A stretch of 64,000 bases of DNA from Curtobacterium sp. VKM Ac-2922. Its GTDB lineage: Bacteria > Actinomycetota > Actinomycetes > Actinomycetales > Microbacteriaceae. Numbering within the stretch: position 1 is the stretch's first letter; the number at the start of each line of letters is the position of its first letter. This document shows positions 1 through 8,121 of the stretch, piece after piece. The notes under the pieces were generated by a model. The model was not told the DNA's origin. It ran no database searches and saw nothing but the letters and a program-made list of their open reading frames with translations. Made by a program: the position numbers and the translations under genes. The DNA is taken from NCBI RefSeq assembly GCF_022815645.1, contig NZ_JALGRO010000012.1, forward strand, positions 1 to 64,000, read 5' to 3'.

Positions 1-7
1 GCGGGGT

Positions 8-33
8 GGCCCGGTGCCAGCTGGCACCGGGCC
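8..33. terminator. Palindromic hairpin after zwf-like gene
   Basis: Perfect 13+13 bp palindrome (GGCCCGGTGCCAG and its complement) beginning about 25 bp beyond the stop codon of the minus-strand dehydrogenase gene. There is no T-tract. The same core recurs at 42342-42381, so it belongs to a family of stereotyped hairpins used after genes in this genome. Confidence 0.6.
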
Positions 34-58
34 TCCCGTTCGTCAGGTGGTCAGTCCG

Positions 59-1432
59 TCAGGACGACGACTCCCAGTCCGCCGGACCGCGCGACCCCGC
101 GCGGTACTCCTCGAGCGGGACCTCGTCGGCCTTCCATGCCGCGACGACCGGCTCGACGATCTCCCAGCAGCGCTCCGCGACGTCGCCGCGGATCGACAGC
201 AGCGGGTCGTCGTGGAAGATGCCGTTGAGGACCTCGCCGTAGGGGGTCAGCTCGCCGTCGCTGAACGACGACGACAGGGTGACCTGCCCCATCTCGAACG
301 GGTTGCCGCCGCCGTTCGCCGACACGGTCAGCTCGATCTCGTCCGGGTTCAGGACGATGCGCAGCGTGTCCGCCTTCGGCCGACCGCTCAGGCCCGAGGG
401 CAGACGCGTGACGGGCTTGAAGGTGATCAGGACCTCTTTCCGGCTGGCGCCGAGGGCCTTGCCGGAACGCAGGGTGAAGGGGACGCCCTTCCACCGCGCG
501 GTGTCGACCTCGACCGAGATCTCGGCGAGCGTCTCGGTCTCGCGCGACTTGTCGACGCCGTCCTCGTCCTGGTAGGACGGCAGTTCCTTGCCGTCGATGG
601 TGCCCGCCGTGTAGACGGCCCGGCGGGAGGCGACCTTGGGGTCGTTCCCCTTGAGCTGCGTCGAACGGAGCGCACGGGCCAGGGACGAGCGGAACTCGAC
701 GGCGTCGATGTCTGCCGGAGCGTCCATCGTCACGATGCCCAGGATCTGCAGCAGGTGCGACTGGATCATGTCGACCATCGCGCCGGCCTCGTCGTAGTAC
801 TGGGCGCGGTTCTCGAGGCCCAGGGTCTCGTCGTAGAAGATGTCGACCTTCTCGATGTTGTCCGCGTTCCAGATGGGCTCGAACAGGCGGTTGGCGAAGC
901 GCAGACCGATGATGTTGAGCACCGTGGTGCGGCCGAGGAAGTGGTCGGTGCGGTGGACACGCTCTTCGGGGACGATCTTCAGGACGGTCTCGTTGAGCGC
1001 CTTCGCACTGGCGACGTCGGTGCCGAAGGGCTTCTCGAACGCCAGGGTCGTGCCCTCGGGGAGCTCCACCTCTTGCAGCGCCTCGCAGATGTCGGACGCG
1101 ATCTGCGGCGGCAGCGCGAAGTACAGGATCGGCTCGTTGTCGGCCGCGTCGAGCAACGCCTTCAGGTGCTTCGGGTCCGTCGGGTCGCCCTGGATGAACG
1201 AGGTCGACTCGAGGGTCGCGTCGACCTCGGGTCCCTTGACGTCCTGCGACGCGAAGGACTTCGTGACGATGTCCTTCCACTGCTCGGGGGATCGCTCGCT
1301 GCGGCCCGTCCCGATCAGCTGCACGGGCACGGCTCGACCGCTCTGCAGGAACGTGCCGAGGCCCGGCAGGAGCAGGCGGGAGGCGAGGTCGCCCGTCGCG
1401 CCGAAGATGATGAGGGTGCGCTTGTCGGTCAC
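59..1432 (-). CDS. Glucose-6-phosphate dehydrogenase, divergent paralogue
   Basis: A 457-residue NADP-dependent dehydrogenase of the Zwf family, which oxidises glucose 6-phosphate to 6-phosphogluconolactone in the cytosol. The N-terminal Rossmann motif is GATGDLA (11-17), EKPFG lies at 133-137, and the active-site block reads RTDHFLGR (161-168). The catalytic His164 is kept, but the usual RIDHYLGK is altered, including the substrate-phosphate Lys to Arg. It stands alone downstream of the cytochrome oxidase genes instead of in a tkt-tal-zwf-opcA operon, so a canonical copy probably exists elsewhere. Start is GTG with AAGGAG about 9 nt upstream. Family is secure; the exact substrate and cofactor are not. 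Confidence 0.85.
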   Translation of the reverse strand: MTDKRTLIIFGATGDLASRLLLPGLGTFLQSGRAVPVQLIGTGRSERSPEQWKDIVTKSFASQDVKGPEVDATLESTSFIQGDPTDPKHLKALLDAADNEPILYFALPPQIASDICEALQEVELPEGTTLAFEKPFGTDVASAKALNETVLKIVPEERVHRTDHFLGRTTVLNIIGLRFANRLFEPIWNADNIEKVDIFYDETLGLENRAQYYDEAGAMVDMIQSHLLQILGIVTMDAPADIDAVEFRSSLARALRSTQLKGNDPKVASRRAVYTAGTIDGKELPSYQDEDGVDKSRETETLAEISVEVDTARWKGVPFTLRSGKALGASRKEVLITFKPVTRLPSGLSGRPKADTLRIVLNPDEIELTVSANGGGNPFEMGQVTLSSSFSDGELTPYGEVLNGIFHDDPLLSIRGDVAERCWEIVEPVVAAWKADEVPLEEYRAGSRGPADWESSS

Positions 1433-1529
1433 CTGAGGTGACTCCTTTCGCGAGGTTGTGGGGGTCCGTGTGGCTCAAGCCGCACGTGGACCGGTTGATT
1501 CCCCCTCGGGGGAAGTGCTCCGGACGCAG

Positions 1530-1560
1530 TTCGGGCGGCACCGAGGTGGTGCCGCCCGAA
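1530..1560 (-). terminator. Hairpin terminator after ctaF
   Basis: Perfect 13-bp stem (arms 1530-1542 and 1548-1560) with a 5-nt loop, lying 16 bp beyond the ctaF stop codon. It separates the cytochrome oxidase genes from the downstream dehydrogenase gene. Confidence 0.7.
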
Positions 1561-1576
1561 GCGCGTCAGATGCGGA

Positions 1577-1993
1577 TCAGTGTCCGAAGTTGCCGCGGTA
1601 GTACTCGAAGACCCAGCCGACCAGGGTGATCGCCACGAAGGCGAGCCCGAAGGGCACGATCCACAGACCGGCTGCGACACCGAGGAAGGTGATCGCGGTG
1701 GCACCGGCGAGCAGGATCGGCCACCAGGACCAGGGGCTGAAGTGCCCGAGTTCGGCGTCGCCGTCCTCGATGTTGGCGTCCTGACGGTCTTCCGGCAGGT
1801 CGCCGCCCTGGGCGGAGAGCACCCGGCCGAGGTAGAACGCGATGAACGCGGACATCAGACCGACGAGCCCGATGCCGACGGTGCCGACCGGCTCCCACTT
1901 TCCGTAGTTGATGTAGAACCAGATCGTGTACGCGGCATCCGCGACGACGAAGAACCCGAAGAGGATCCAGAACAGGTTGACGTTGGCGCGCAT
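1577..1993 (-). CDS. ctaF: Cytochrome c oxidase subunit IV (actinobacterial type)
   Basis: A 138-residue membrane protein matching the small actinobacterial aa3 oxidase subunit (Rv2199c family). Hydrophobic segments at the N-terminus (about 7-29 and 37-55) and a pair near 95-130 would make four membrane spans. A polar loop rich in Asp/Glu (about 64-86) separates the pairs. It follows ctaD with only 4 nt between stop and start, so it is surely co-transcribed with ctaC and ctaD. A stabilising or assembly role in the bc1-aa3 supercomplex is known for the family; nothing here indicates catalysis. Confidence 0.92.
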   Translation of the reverse strand: MRANVNLFWILFGFFVVADAAYTIWFYINYGKWEPVGTVGIGLVGLMSAFIAFYLGRVLSAQGGDLPEDRQDANIEDGDAELGHFSPWSWWPILLAGATAITFLGVAAGLWIVPFGLAFVAITLVGWVFEYYRGNFGH

Positions 1994-1997
1994 CGCC

Positions 1998-3734
1998 TTA
2001 CTTCACCTCGCCCTTCGCGGCGTCGTAGGTCGGGGCATCAGGAGCGTCCTTCGCCGGGCCCACACCGATCGGCACACCGGCCTCGGGGTGGTTCAGGTCG
2101 AACGCCGGGGACTCCGAGCGGATGCGCGGGATCGACGTGAAGTTGTGCCGCGGCGGCGGGCAGGACGTGGCCCACTCGAGCGAGCGGCCGTAGCCCCACG
2201 GGTCGTTGACGGCCACCTTGGGAGCGTTCCGCGCGGTGACGTAGACGTTGAAGATGAAGGGCAGGAACGAGATGCCCAGGATCATCGCGCCGATGGTCGA
2301 CAGCTGGTTCATCCACGTGAACCCGTCGTTCGGCAGGTAGGTCGCGTAGCGACGCGGCATGCCGATGACGCCCAGCCAGTGCTGGATCAGGAACGTGGTG
2401 TGGAAGCCGATGAACAGCAGCCAGAAGTGGATCTTGCCGAGACGCTCGTTGAGCATCCGCCCGGTCCACTTCGGCCACCAGAAGTAGAACCCGGAGAACA
2501 TCGCGAACACGACGGTGCCGAACACCACGTAGTGGAAGTGCGCCACGACGAAGTACGAGTCGGACACGTGGAAGTCGAGCGGCGGCGACGCCAGGATGAC
2601 ACCCGTCAGACCACCGAACGTGAACGTGATCAGGAAGCCGATCGCCCAGAGGATCGGGGTCTCGAACGTCACCGAACCGCGCCACATGGTGCCGACCCAG
2701 TTGAAGATCTTCACGCCGGTCGGGACCGCGATGAGCATCGTCATGAGCGAGAACCACGGCAGCAGCACCGAACCGGTGACGTACATGTGGTGCGCCCACA
2801 CCGTGACCGACAGGGCCGCGATGGAGATGGTCGCGTAGACCAGCGTCTTGTACCCGAAGATCGGCTTGCGGCTGAACACCGGGAAGACCTCGGAGACGAT
2901 GCCGAAGAACGGCAGCGCGATGATGTAGACCTCTGGGTGGCCGAAGAACCAGAAGAGGTGCTGCCAGAGCAGGGCCCCGCCGTTGGCCGGGTTGAAGATC
3001 TGGGCGTCGAACACGCGGTCGAGTCCCAGGCCGAACAGCGCAGCAGCCAGCACCGGGAAGGCCATCAGCACGAGCAGCGACGTCACGAGGGTGTTCCACG
3101 TGAAGATCGACATGCGGAACATGGTCATGCCGGGGGCACGCATCGTGATGATCGTCGTGATGAAGTTCACCGCGCCGAGGATCGTCGAGAAGCCCGTCAG
3201 GCCGAGCCCGAACACCCACAACGTGCCGCCGAGCCCTGGTGTGAACGTCGTGTCACTCAGTGGCGCGTAGGCGAACCACCCGAACGACGCCGCGCCCTGC
3301 GGGGTGAGGAAGCCACCGACGGCGACGAGCGCGCCGAAGAAGTAGAGCCAGAACGCGAAGCCGTTGAGGCGCGGGAACGCCACGTCGGGCGCACCGATCT
3401 GCAGCGGCATGATCGCGTTCGCGAAGCCCGAGAACAGCGGCGTCGCGAAGAGCAGCAGCATGATCGTGCCGTGCATCGTGAACAGCTGGTTGTACTGCTC
3501 CTTCGTAGCGACGACCTGCAGGCCGGGCTCGAAGAGCTGCGCGCGGATCACGAGCGCCATTACGCCCGCGAGCAGGAAGTACAGGAACGACGTGATCAGG
3601 TACATGTACCCGATGGTCTTGTGGTCCGTGGAGGTGATCCACCGGACGATGATGTTGCCCTTCCGACCGACCTTGGACGCCTGGAAGTCCGGCGTCGCGG
3701 TCGCTGTCGGTTGGCCGACGAATGACGTGGTCAT
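1998..3734 (-). CDS. ctaD: Cytochrome c oxidase subunit I
   Basis: A 578-residue haem-copper oxidase catalytic subunit, with about twelve membrane spans, that reduces O2 and pumps protons. Visible ligands are His88 (MHG, haem a), His266 with Tyr270 in HPEVY (CuB and the cross-linked Tyr), His315-His316 (CuB), His399 (haem a3) and His401 (haem a), all in the expected order. Length is normal for the aa3 family. It lies 11 nt after ctaC and 4 nt before ctaF. Subunit III (ctaE) and the qcr genes are not in the window. Confidence 0.98.
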   Translation of the reverse strand: MTTSFVGQPTATATPDFQASKVGRKGNIIVRWITSTDHKTIGYMYLITSFLYFLLAGVMALVIRAQLFEPGLQVVATKEQYNQLFTMHGTIMLLLFATPLFSGFANAIMPLQIGAPDVAFPRLNGFAFWLYFFGALVAVGGFLTPQGAASFGWFAYAPLSDTTFTPGLGGTLWVFGLGLTGFSTILGAVNFITTIITMRAPGMTMFRMSIFTWNTLVTSLLVLMAFPVLAAALFGLGLDRVFDAQIFNPANGGALLWQHLFWFFGHPEVYIIALPFFGIVSEVFPVFSRKPIFGYKTLVYATISIAALSVTVWAHHMYVTGSVLLPWFSLMTMLIAVPTGVKIFNWVGTMWRGSVTFETPILWAIGFLITFTFGGLTGVILASPPLDFHVSDSYFVVAHFHYVVFGTVVFAMFSGFYFWWPKWTGRMLNERLGKIHFWLLFIGFHTTFLIQHWLGVIGMPRRYATYLPNDGFTWMNQLSTIGAMILGISFLPFIFNVYVTARNAPKVAVNDPWGYGRSLEWATSCPPPRHNFTSIPRIRSESPAFDLNHPEAGVPIGVGPAKDAPDAPTYDAAKGEVK

Positions 3735-3745
3735 CTGGCGAGCCC

Positions 3746-4645
3746 CTACTTGTCGTCCGACGCCGTGACGGGCGCCTTGTTGTCAGGCTGGTTCGTGTTG
3801 GTGTTGTACTCGTTGCCGAGCAGTCCGACCTTGCCCTGGTCCTTGAGCGTGTCGAGGTAGTCCTGGTACTTGGCGGGCGACACGACCTTCACCTGGAAGA
3901 GCATCAGGGAGTGGTACTCGCCGCAGAGCTCGGCGCACTTGCCCTGGTACGTGCCTTCCTTCTGGGGGATGAAGTACTCGTAGTTCGTCTTGCCGGGGAG
4001 CATGTCCTTCTTGTAGAGGAAGTCGATGACCCAGAAGGAGTGGTCCACGTCGCGGGAGTCGAGCTCGATCTTGACCTTCTTGCCGACCGGCAGGTAGAGC
4101 GTCGGCAGCTGCGACTCGTCGATCGAGCCGTTGCCGTTCTCTTCTTCCTGGGCCTGGATGCCCTGGTAGTAGACGCTCTTCGAGGGGTCGTTCTGGTCGA
4201 TGTAGTTGAAGTCCCACGCCCAGCGCTTGCCGTACACGTGCACCGTGGTGTCGGGCTGCGCGAACGGCTTCTCGATGGCGGCCTGGTCCTTGGCGGTGAA
4301 GGCGAAGAAGCCGAGCACCAGGATCAGCGGCACGATCGTGTAGAAGATCTCGAGCGGCATGTTGTAGCGCATCTGCACGGGCAGGCCGGTCTGGCCCTTC
4401 CGGCGGCGGTACACGATCGCTGCCCAGATGATCAGGCCCCAGACGATGAGACCGACGGCCAGCAGGACGATCCAGCTCGTGGTCCACAGGCCGACGACGC
4501 GGCTGGTGTGGTTGGTGACGTCCTTCGTCTCCTCGGTGCCCGGGAGCCATCCGTTGAGCTGCTGCTGCGAGCAGCCCGCCAGTGCGATGACCAGACCGAC
4601 GGCCACCGGGACGGCCGCCCAACGTATACGGCGATTCGAACGCAC
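3746..4645 (-). CDS. ctaC: Cytochrome c oxidase subunit II
   Basis: A 299-residue lipoprotein subunit that takes electrons from cytochrome c into the oxidase. A signal with lipobox LAGC (Cys25) is followed by two membrane helices (about 55-78 and 98-118) and a periplasm-facing cupredoxin domain. The CuA centre is complete: His202, Cys237, Cys241, His245, Met248 and the Glu239 carbonyl ligand. I chose the GTG at 4645 because GAGAGG sits 5 nt upstream and the signal peptide then begins correctly; a longer in-frame opening to 4774 gives an unconvincing N-terminus. It is the first gene of ctaC-ctaD-ctaF. Confidence 0.97.
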   Translation of the reverse strand: MRSNRRIRWAAVPVAVGLVIALAGCSQQQLNGWLPGTEETKDVTNHTSRVVGLWTTSWIVLLAVGLIVWGLIIWAAIVYRRRKGQTGLPVQMRYNMPLEIFYTIVPLILVLGFFAFTAKDQAAIEKPFAQPDTTVHVYGKRWAWDFNYIDQNDPSKSVYYQGIQAQEEENGNGSIDESQLPTLYLPVGKKVKIELDSRDVDHSFWVIDFLYKKDMLPGKTNYEYFIPQKEGTYQGKCAELCGEYHSLMLFQVKVVSPAKYQDYLDTLKDQGKVGLLGNEYNTNTNQPDNKAPVTASDDK

Positions 4646-4945
4646 TGTTACCTCTCGGAAGAACTGAAGCCGTGGGCTCAGCCCGTCGGAGACCGACGGC
4701 GGATCACCGAGGCGATCCATGGCTGGCTCCCAGCTTGGTTGGGACACTCCTAGCTTACTCGCAGCTGGTGACACTCAGTGCACACCCGACACGCCTGGGG
4801 CCCGGTTCCGCGCGGTCGCAGCACGCGTTTTCCCTGGTCACCGCGGGCTCGATGCGGTCACCGGATGTTCCCGACGCAGAACGCGGACGGGGAGTGACCG
4901 TGTCGGTCACTCCCCGTCCGCGCATGAGCCGGAAGTCGGTCCGGA
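4646..4945. other. Intergenic region ctaC / erpA
   Basis: About 300 bp without a convincing gene. It should hold the ctaC promoter on the minus strand; a TAAGCT hexamer near 4755 is one weak -10 candidate. It also holds the erpA terminator hairpin at 4882-4922. I see no conserved coding sequence. Confidence 0.5.
4882..4922 (-). terminator. Strong hairpin terminator after erpA
   Basis: A perfect 19-bp stem (4882-4900 and 4904-4922) with a 3-nt TGT loop, starting about 24 bp beyond the erpA stop codon. It has no T-run, as is common in GC-rich actinobacteria. Confidence 0.8.
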
Positions 4946-5341
4946 TCAGTGGAAGCTGTCACCGCAGGCACAGCTGCCCTGGGCGTTCGGGTTGTCGATC
5001 GTGAAGCCCTGCTTCTGGATCGTGTCCTCGAAGTCGATCGTGGCGCCGTCGAGGTACGGCACGCTCATCTTGTCGACGACGACCTCGACCCCGTCGAACT
5101 CGGCGGTGGTGTCACCGTCGAGCAGGCGCTCGTCGAAGTAGAGCTGGTAGATCAGGCCCGAGCAGCCACCGGGCTGGACGGCCAGGCGCAGACGCAGGTC
5201 GTCGCGGCCTTCCTGCTCGAGGAGGCTGGCGACCTTGCCCGCGGCGGCGTCACTGAGCTGCACGGCGTGCGTCGCGCTCGTGGTGGTGTCCGTCGCGATC
5301 GCGTTCGTCGCGGTGGCTTCGCTCGTGATGGTGTCGCTCAT
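4946..5341 (-). CDS. erpA: Iron-sulfur cluster insertion protein (HesB/IscA type)
   Basis: A 131-residue A-type Fe-S carrier. It has the three conserved cysteines, Cys60 in QPGGCSG and Cys124/Cys126 in the C-terminal SCACGDSF motif, that bind a cluster and pass it to target enzymes. The first 25 residues are a Thr/Ala-rich extension. GGAGGGAG precedes the ATG. The location beside the aa3 oxidase genes mirrors Rv2204c near ctaC in mycobacteria and suggests supply of clusters to respiratory or central metabolic enzymes. It is probably monocistronic, flanked by a promoter at 5386-5391 and a strong terminator. Confidence 0.93.
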   Translation of the reverse strand: MSDTITSEATATNAIATDTTTSATHAVQLSDAAAGKVASLLEQEGRDDLRLRLAVQPGGCSGLIYQLYFDERLLDGDTTAEFDGVEVVVDKMSVPYLDGATIDFEDTIQKQGFTIDNPNAQGSCACGDSFH

Positions 5342-5385
5342 CGCGCGTCTCCCTCCGGGCGGTGCAGATCACCGCCGTCGTCTCG

Positions 5386-5391
5386 ATTGTA
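5386..5391 (-). promoter_or_regulatory. Candidate -10 box of erpA
   Basis: Minus-strand TACAAT about 45 bp upstream of the erpA start, the best -10-like hexamer in this GC-rich gap. No convincing -35 is visible. Confidence 0.4.
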
Positions 5392-5458
5392 AGCACCGCC
5401 CCCGACGGTCCGCACCATCCGGCGGCTGCCTGTGGAGAACCGGGACCGCACCACGGGC

Positions 5459-5500
5459 GGACAGGAGGCTTCGGGCGGGGACGCGCCGGGCCTCCTGTCC
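5459..5500 (-). terminator. Hairpin terminator after M20 peptidase gene
   Basis: Eleven-bp stem GGACAGGAGGC / complement (5459-5469 and 5490-5500) with a 20-nt loop, 14 bp beyond the M20 stop. It shares the GACAGGAGGC arm with hairpins at 7869-7910 and 42342-42381. Confidence 0.6.
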
Positions 5501-5513
5501 GGTGATCGGGCCG

Positions 5514-6974
5514 TCAGGCGCGCGTCGCCAACCGGGCCAACAGGATCGTCTCGCTGGCGATCGCGCGGTGCAGCACCCCGAGGTGCTGCGACTCGTTCGG
5601 GCTGTGCGCCCGCGTGTCGGGGTCCTCGACGCCGGTGACCAGGATCTGCGCGTCCGGGAACTCGGCCGCCAGGTCGGACACGAACGGGATCGAACCACCG
5701 ATGCCCTGCTCGACCGGCGCGGCGCCCCAGCCCTCGGCCATGGCGGTCCGCGCCTCGCGCACGGCCCAGCCGCTCGTGTCGACCAGGAACCCGTCGCCGG
5801 CGTCCGGCTCGCTGATCTCGACGCGCGCTCCGAACGGCGTGTGCGCGTGGATGTGGCGTTCGACGGCGGCCGCGGCCTGGCGCGCCGACTGTCCCGGAGC
5901 CACCCGCACCGACACCCGCGCGGCGACGGTGGGCAGCAGCGTGTTCGAGGCGTTCGCGACGCTCGGCACGTCCATGCCCGTCACCGTGATCGACGGCTGG
6001 AACCACATGCGAGACAGCACGTCGCCGGTGCCGACCGGGCGGACACCCTCGACCAGCGCGGCGTCCTTCGCGAGTTCGTCCTCGGACCGCTCGGGCACGG
6101 GCGCGTCGTACGCCGTCAGGCCCTCGACGGCGACCGAGCCCTGGTCGTCGTGCAACGAGGCGAGCAGGCGCACCATCGGCAGCATCGCGTCCGGCGCCGC
6201 CCCCCCGAACATGCCGCTGTGGCTGGCGTGCTCGAGGGTCGTCAGGGTCAGCTTGAACGTCACGTTGCCGCGCAGCGAGACCGTGATCGCCGGGACCTCG
6301 GTGGACCAGTTGTCGCTGTCCGCCACGACGATGACGTCGGCCGCCAGGTGCGCCTTCTGCTCGCGCAGGAAGGTCCGGAACGACCGGGAGCCGAACTCCT
6401 CTTCCCCCTCGACGAACAGGACGATGCCCAGGTCGAGGTCGTCGCCGAAGCGGGCGTGCAGTGCGCGGAGCGAGGCGATGTGCGTCATCACGCCGGCCTT
6501 GTCGTCCGAGGCGCCGCGGCCGTACAGGCGGTCGCCGCGGAGCGTGGGCTCGAACGGCGGCGTCTCCCACAGAGCGTCGTCGCCCTGCGGCTGCACGTCG
6601 TGGTGGGCGTAGAGCATCACCGTCGGTCGGCCGTTCCGCGCCGGTCGGACGGCCAGGACAGCGGGCTGTCCGAGCTCGACGCCCTGGTGCTCGATGCCGG
6701 TCGCGTCGGATGCACCGGACGGGGTCTCGCCCTCGACCGCGCTCCGGACGATGCGGACCTCGTCGAACACGCCCGTGCCGCGCGCGAGTTCCGCGACGGC
6801 CTCGGCGTTCCGGCGCACGTGCGCGGGATCGAACGCGGACCACGACACCGACGGGATCCGCACCAGGGCGGACAGGTCCGCGATCGTCCGGGGCAGGTCG
6901 CCGTGCACCTGTTCGCGGAGGGCGTCGAGGAGCTCGGGGTCGGTCGCGGGTGCGGACTGTTGGGTGTCGGTCAT
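5514..6974 (-). CDS. M20 family dipeptidase
   Basis: A 486-residue metallopeptidase of the M20/ArgE/DapE/CPG2 superfamily that hydrolyses dipeptides or related amides with a dinuclear zinc centre. Motifs in order are YAHHDVQP (122-129, metal His), GRGASDDKAG (152-161, bridging Asp) and EGEEEFGS (189-196, catalytic and metal Glu). The lid/dimerisation domain sits in the middle and length is typical. The ATG at 6974 is chosen over an upstream in-frame opening because it starts the conserved region and has TAGATT 7 nt before it, suggesting a leaderless transcript. Physiological substrate unknown. Confidence 0.9.
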   Translation of the reverse strand: MTDTQQSAPATDPELLDALREQVHGDLPRTIADLSALVRIPSVSWSAFDPAHVRRNAEAVAELARGTGVFDEVRIVRSAVEGETPSGASDATGIEHQGVELGQPAVLAVRPARNGRPTVMLYAHHDVQPQGDDALWETPPFEPTLRGDRLYGRGASDDKAGVMTHIASLRALHARFGDDLDLGIVLFVEGEEEFGSRSFRTFLREQKAHLAADVIVVADSDNWSTEVPAITVSLRGNVTFKLTLTTLEHASHSGMFGGAAPDAMLPMVRLLASLHDDQGSVAVEGLTAYDAPVPERSEDELAKDAALVEGVRPVGTGDVLSRMWFQPSITVTGMDVPSVANASNTLLPTVAARVSVRVAPGQSARQAAAAVERHIHAHTPFGARVEISEPDAGDGFLVDTSGWAVREARTAMAEGWGAAPVEQGIGGSIPFVSDLAAEFPDAQILVTGVEDPDTRAHSPNESQHLGVLHRAIASETILLARLATRA

Positions 6975-6981
6975 GCCCGGT

Positions 6982-6987
6982 AATCTA
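6982..6987 (-). promoter_or_regulatory. Leaderless -10 box of M20 peptidase gene
   Basis: Minus-strand TAGATT ends 7 nt before the ATG at 6974, placing transcription start at or near the start codon. No Shine-Dalgarno sequence is present between them. Confidence 0.5.
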
Positions 6988-7046
6988 GAGGACGACACGC
7001 ACCGGGGCTCCCCTCGGCGCACCGCTCACCGACAGCAGGAATCACC

Positions 7047-7622
7047 GTGGCCAAGGCAGCACCCAAGACCAACACGACAGCAGAGCCCTCGGAAGAGGAA
7101 CTGCTCGAAGCGGGCAAGGGCCGTCCGACGCCGTCCCGTCGCGAGCGTGAAGCCGCCAACCGCCGTCCGCTCGTGGGCAACACCCCGGTGGACAAGAAGG
7201 CCGCCCGTGCTCGACTGAACTCCGAGCGCGAGAAGGCCCGCGTCGGCATGGCCAACGGCGAAGAGCGCTACCTTCCCGCCAAGGACCGCGGCGAGCAGCG
7301 TCGCTTCGTCCGCGACACCATCGACTCCCGCTGGAACGTGGGCGAGGTCTTGATGCCCGTGCTGGTCGTGTTCCTGATCGTCGGCTTCGTGGCGGCGCAG
7401 ACGGCGGCAGCCTCGTACGCACTCCTGCTCGTCTGGGCCTTCGTGGCGCTGTTCCTGCTGGACTGCGTGATCCTGTGGGCCATCCTGCGCAAGAAGCTCA
7501 CCGCGAAGTTCGGCTCCATGCAGAAGGGCACGTACCTCTACATCCTGACGCGCACGTGGCAGCTGCGTTTCCTGCGCCTGCCGAAGCCGCAGGTCAAGCG
7601 CGGGCAGCACCCCGCGCTCTGA
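7047..7622 (+). CDS. DUF3043 membrane protein
   Basis: A 191-residue protein of the actinobacterial DUF3043 family (function unknown). A charged cytoplasmic N-terminus of about 95 residues, rich in Lys/Arg/Glu, precedes two adjacent membrane helices (about 106-124 and 127-147) and a basic tail. The GTG start has AGGA 6-7 nt upstream. It is divergent from the M20 gene, and family members in mycobacteria also sit close to the cytochrome oxidase and erpA genes, so this is conserved context. No catalytic motif is visible. Confidence 0.85.
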   Translation: MAKAAPKTNTTAEPSEEELLEAGKGRPTPSRREREAANRRPLVGNTPVDKKAARARLNSEREKARVGMANGEERYLPAKDRGEQRRFVRDTIDSRWNVGEVLMPVLVVFLIVGFVAAQTAAASYALLLVWAFVALFLLDCVILWAILRKKLTAKFGSMQKGTYLYILTRTWQLRFLRLPKPQVKRGQHPAL

Positions 7623-7633
7623 GTCGTGTTCCG

Positions 7634-7664
7634 GAAGCGCCGTCGGCCTGGCCGGCGGCGCTTC
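7634..7664 (+). terminator. Hairpin terminator after DUF3043 gene
   Basis: Fifteen-bp stem (7634-7648 and 7650-7664) with one G-U pair, 11 bp beyond the stop codon. Confidence 0.7.
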
Positions 7665-7716
7665 GTCGTGCGTGCGGCCCGAGGTCGGGGCGGCGGGGGC
7701 CGTCCGTCCGTCGAGT

Positions 7717-7826
7717 GGTCACAACACCCCGGCGGCGTTCCGCCGAGCGGTCACGATTCGTCGCGCTCGACGCCTGCAACCGACGATTCGTGACCCCTCG
7801 GCGGACGTGAGCGGGGTGTCGTGACC
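7717..7826. repeat. 110-bp concentric palindromic element, copy A
   Basis: Outer inverted repeats are GGTCACAACACCCC (7717-7730) and GGGGTGTCGTGACC (7813-7826). A second inverted pair, GGTCACGATTCGTCG (7749-7763) and CGACGATTCGTGACC (7781-7795), is nested about the same centre. Length is 110 bp, as in the other three copies. It lies between convergent genes and has no open frame of note. Confidence 0.85.
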
Positions 7827-7868
7827 CATCGTGGCGGGCGTGGCGAGCGGGCGGGACGCCCCCACACC

Positions 7869-7910
7869 GGACAGGAGGCTCGTGGCGGGCCCGCCGGGCG
7901 CCTCCTGTCC
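7869..7910. terminator. Hairpin between the two 110-bp elements
   Basis: Stem GGACAGGAGGC / complement (7869-7879 and 7900-7910) around a GC-rich inner palindrome. It belongs to the GACAGGAGGC hairpin family and could terminate transcription from either side. Confidence 0.5.
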
Positions 7911-7917
7911 GTCGAGT

Positions 7918-8027
7918 GGTCACTACACCCCGGCGGCCCTCCGGCGAGCGGTCACGATTCGTCGCCCCCGACGCCCGCGACCGACGAATCGTGACCCCTC
8001 GGCGGACGTGAGCGGGGTGTCGTGACC
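7918..8027. repeat. 110-bp concentric palindromic element, copy B
   Basis: Outer arms GGTCACTACACCCC (7918-7931) and GGGGTGTCGTGACC (8014-8027), with an inner pair GGTCACGATTCGTCG / CGACGAATCGTGACC. It is highly similar to copy A, in the same orientation and the same exact length. The outer palindrome extends outward by GAGT/ACTC. Confidence 0.85.
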
Positions 8028-8121
8028 ACTCGGGCAAGCGGGCGAGCGGCCCGGCGGGCGTGCAGCCCGACAGGCGGGCGTGCGGCACGCGCGGCACGCG
8101 CCTGCGGGCGCAGCACGCGCC

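Larger units (their letters stand above)
7623..8121. other. Repeat-rich gap between convergent genes
   Basis: About 500 bp between the convergent DUF3043 gene and pyrD, without a credible gene. It holds a terminator hairpin (7634-7664), two 110-bp concentric palindromic elements (7717-7826, 7918-8027) and a second hairpin between them (7869-7910). A low-complexity GC stretch with direct CGGCACGCG and GGCGGGCGTGC repeats fills about 8040-8110. Confidence 0.8.

Noticed and set aside
7717..8027. Insertion sequence or MITE with target-site duplication
   Set aside because: Terminal inverted repeats exist, but flanks show no direct duplication; in several copies the palindrome simply extends outward. 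No transposase is nearby. Kept as a repeat of unknown type.
8040..8110. Terminator hairpin just after pyrD
   Set aside because: The GCACGCGCC-type motifs here are direct and not inverted repeats, so no stable stem is formed by them.
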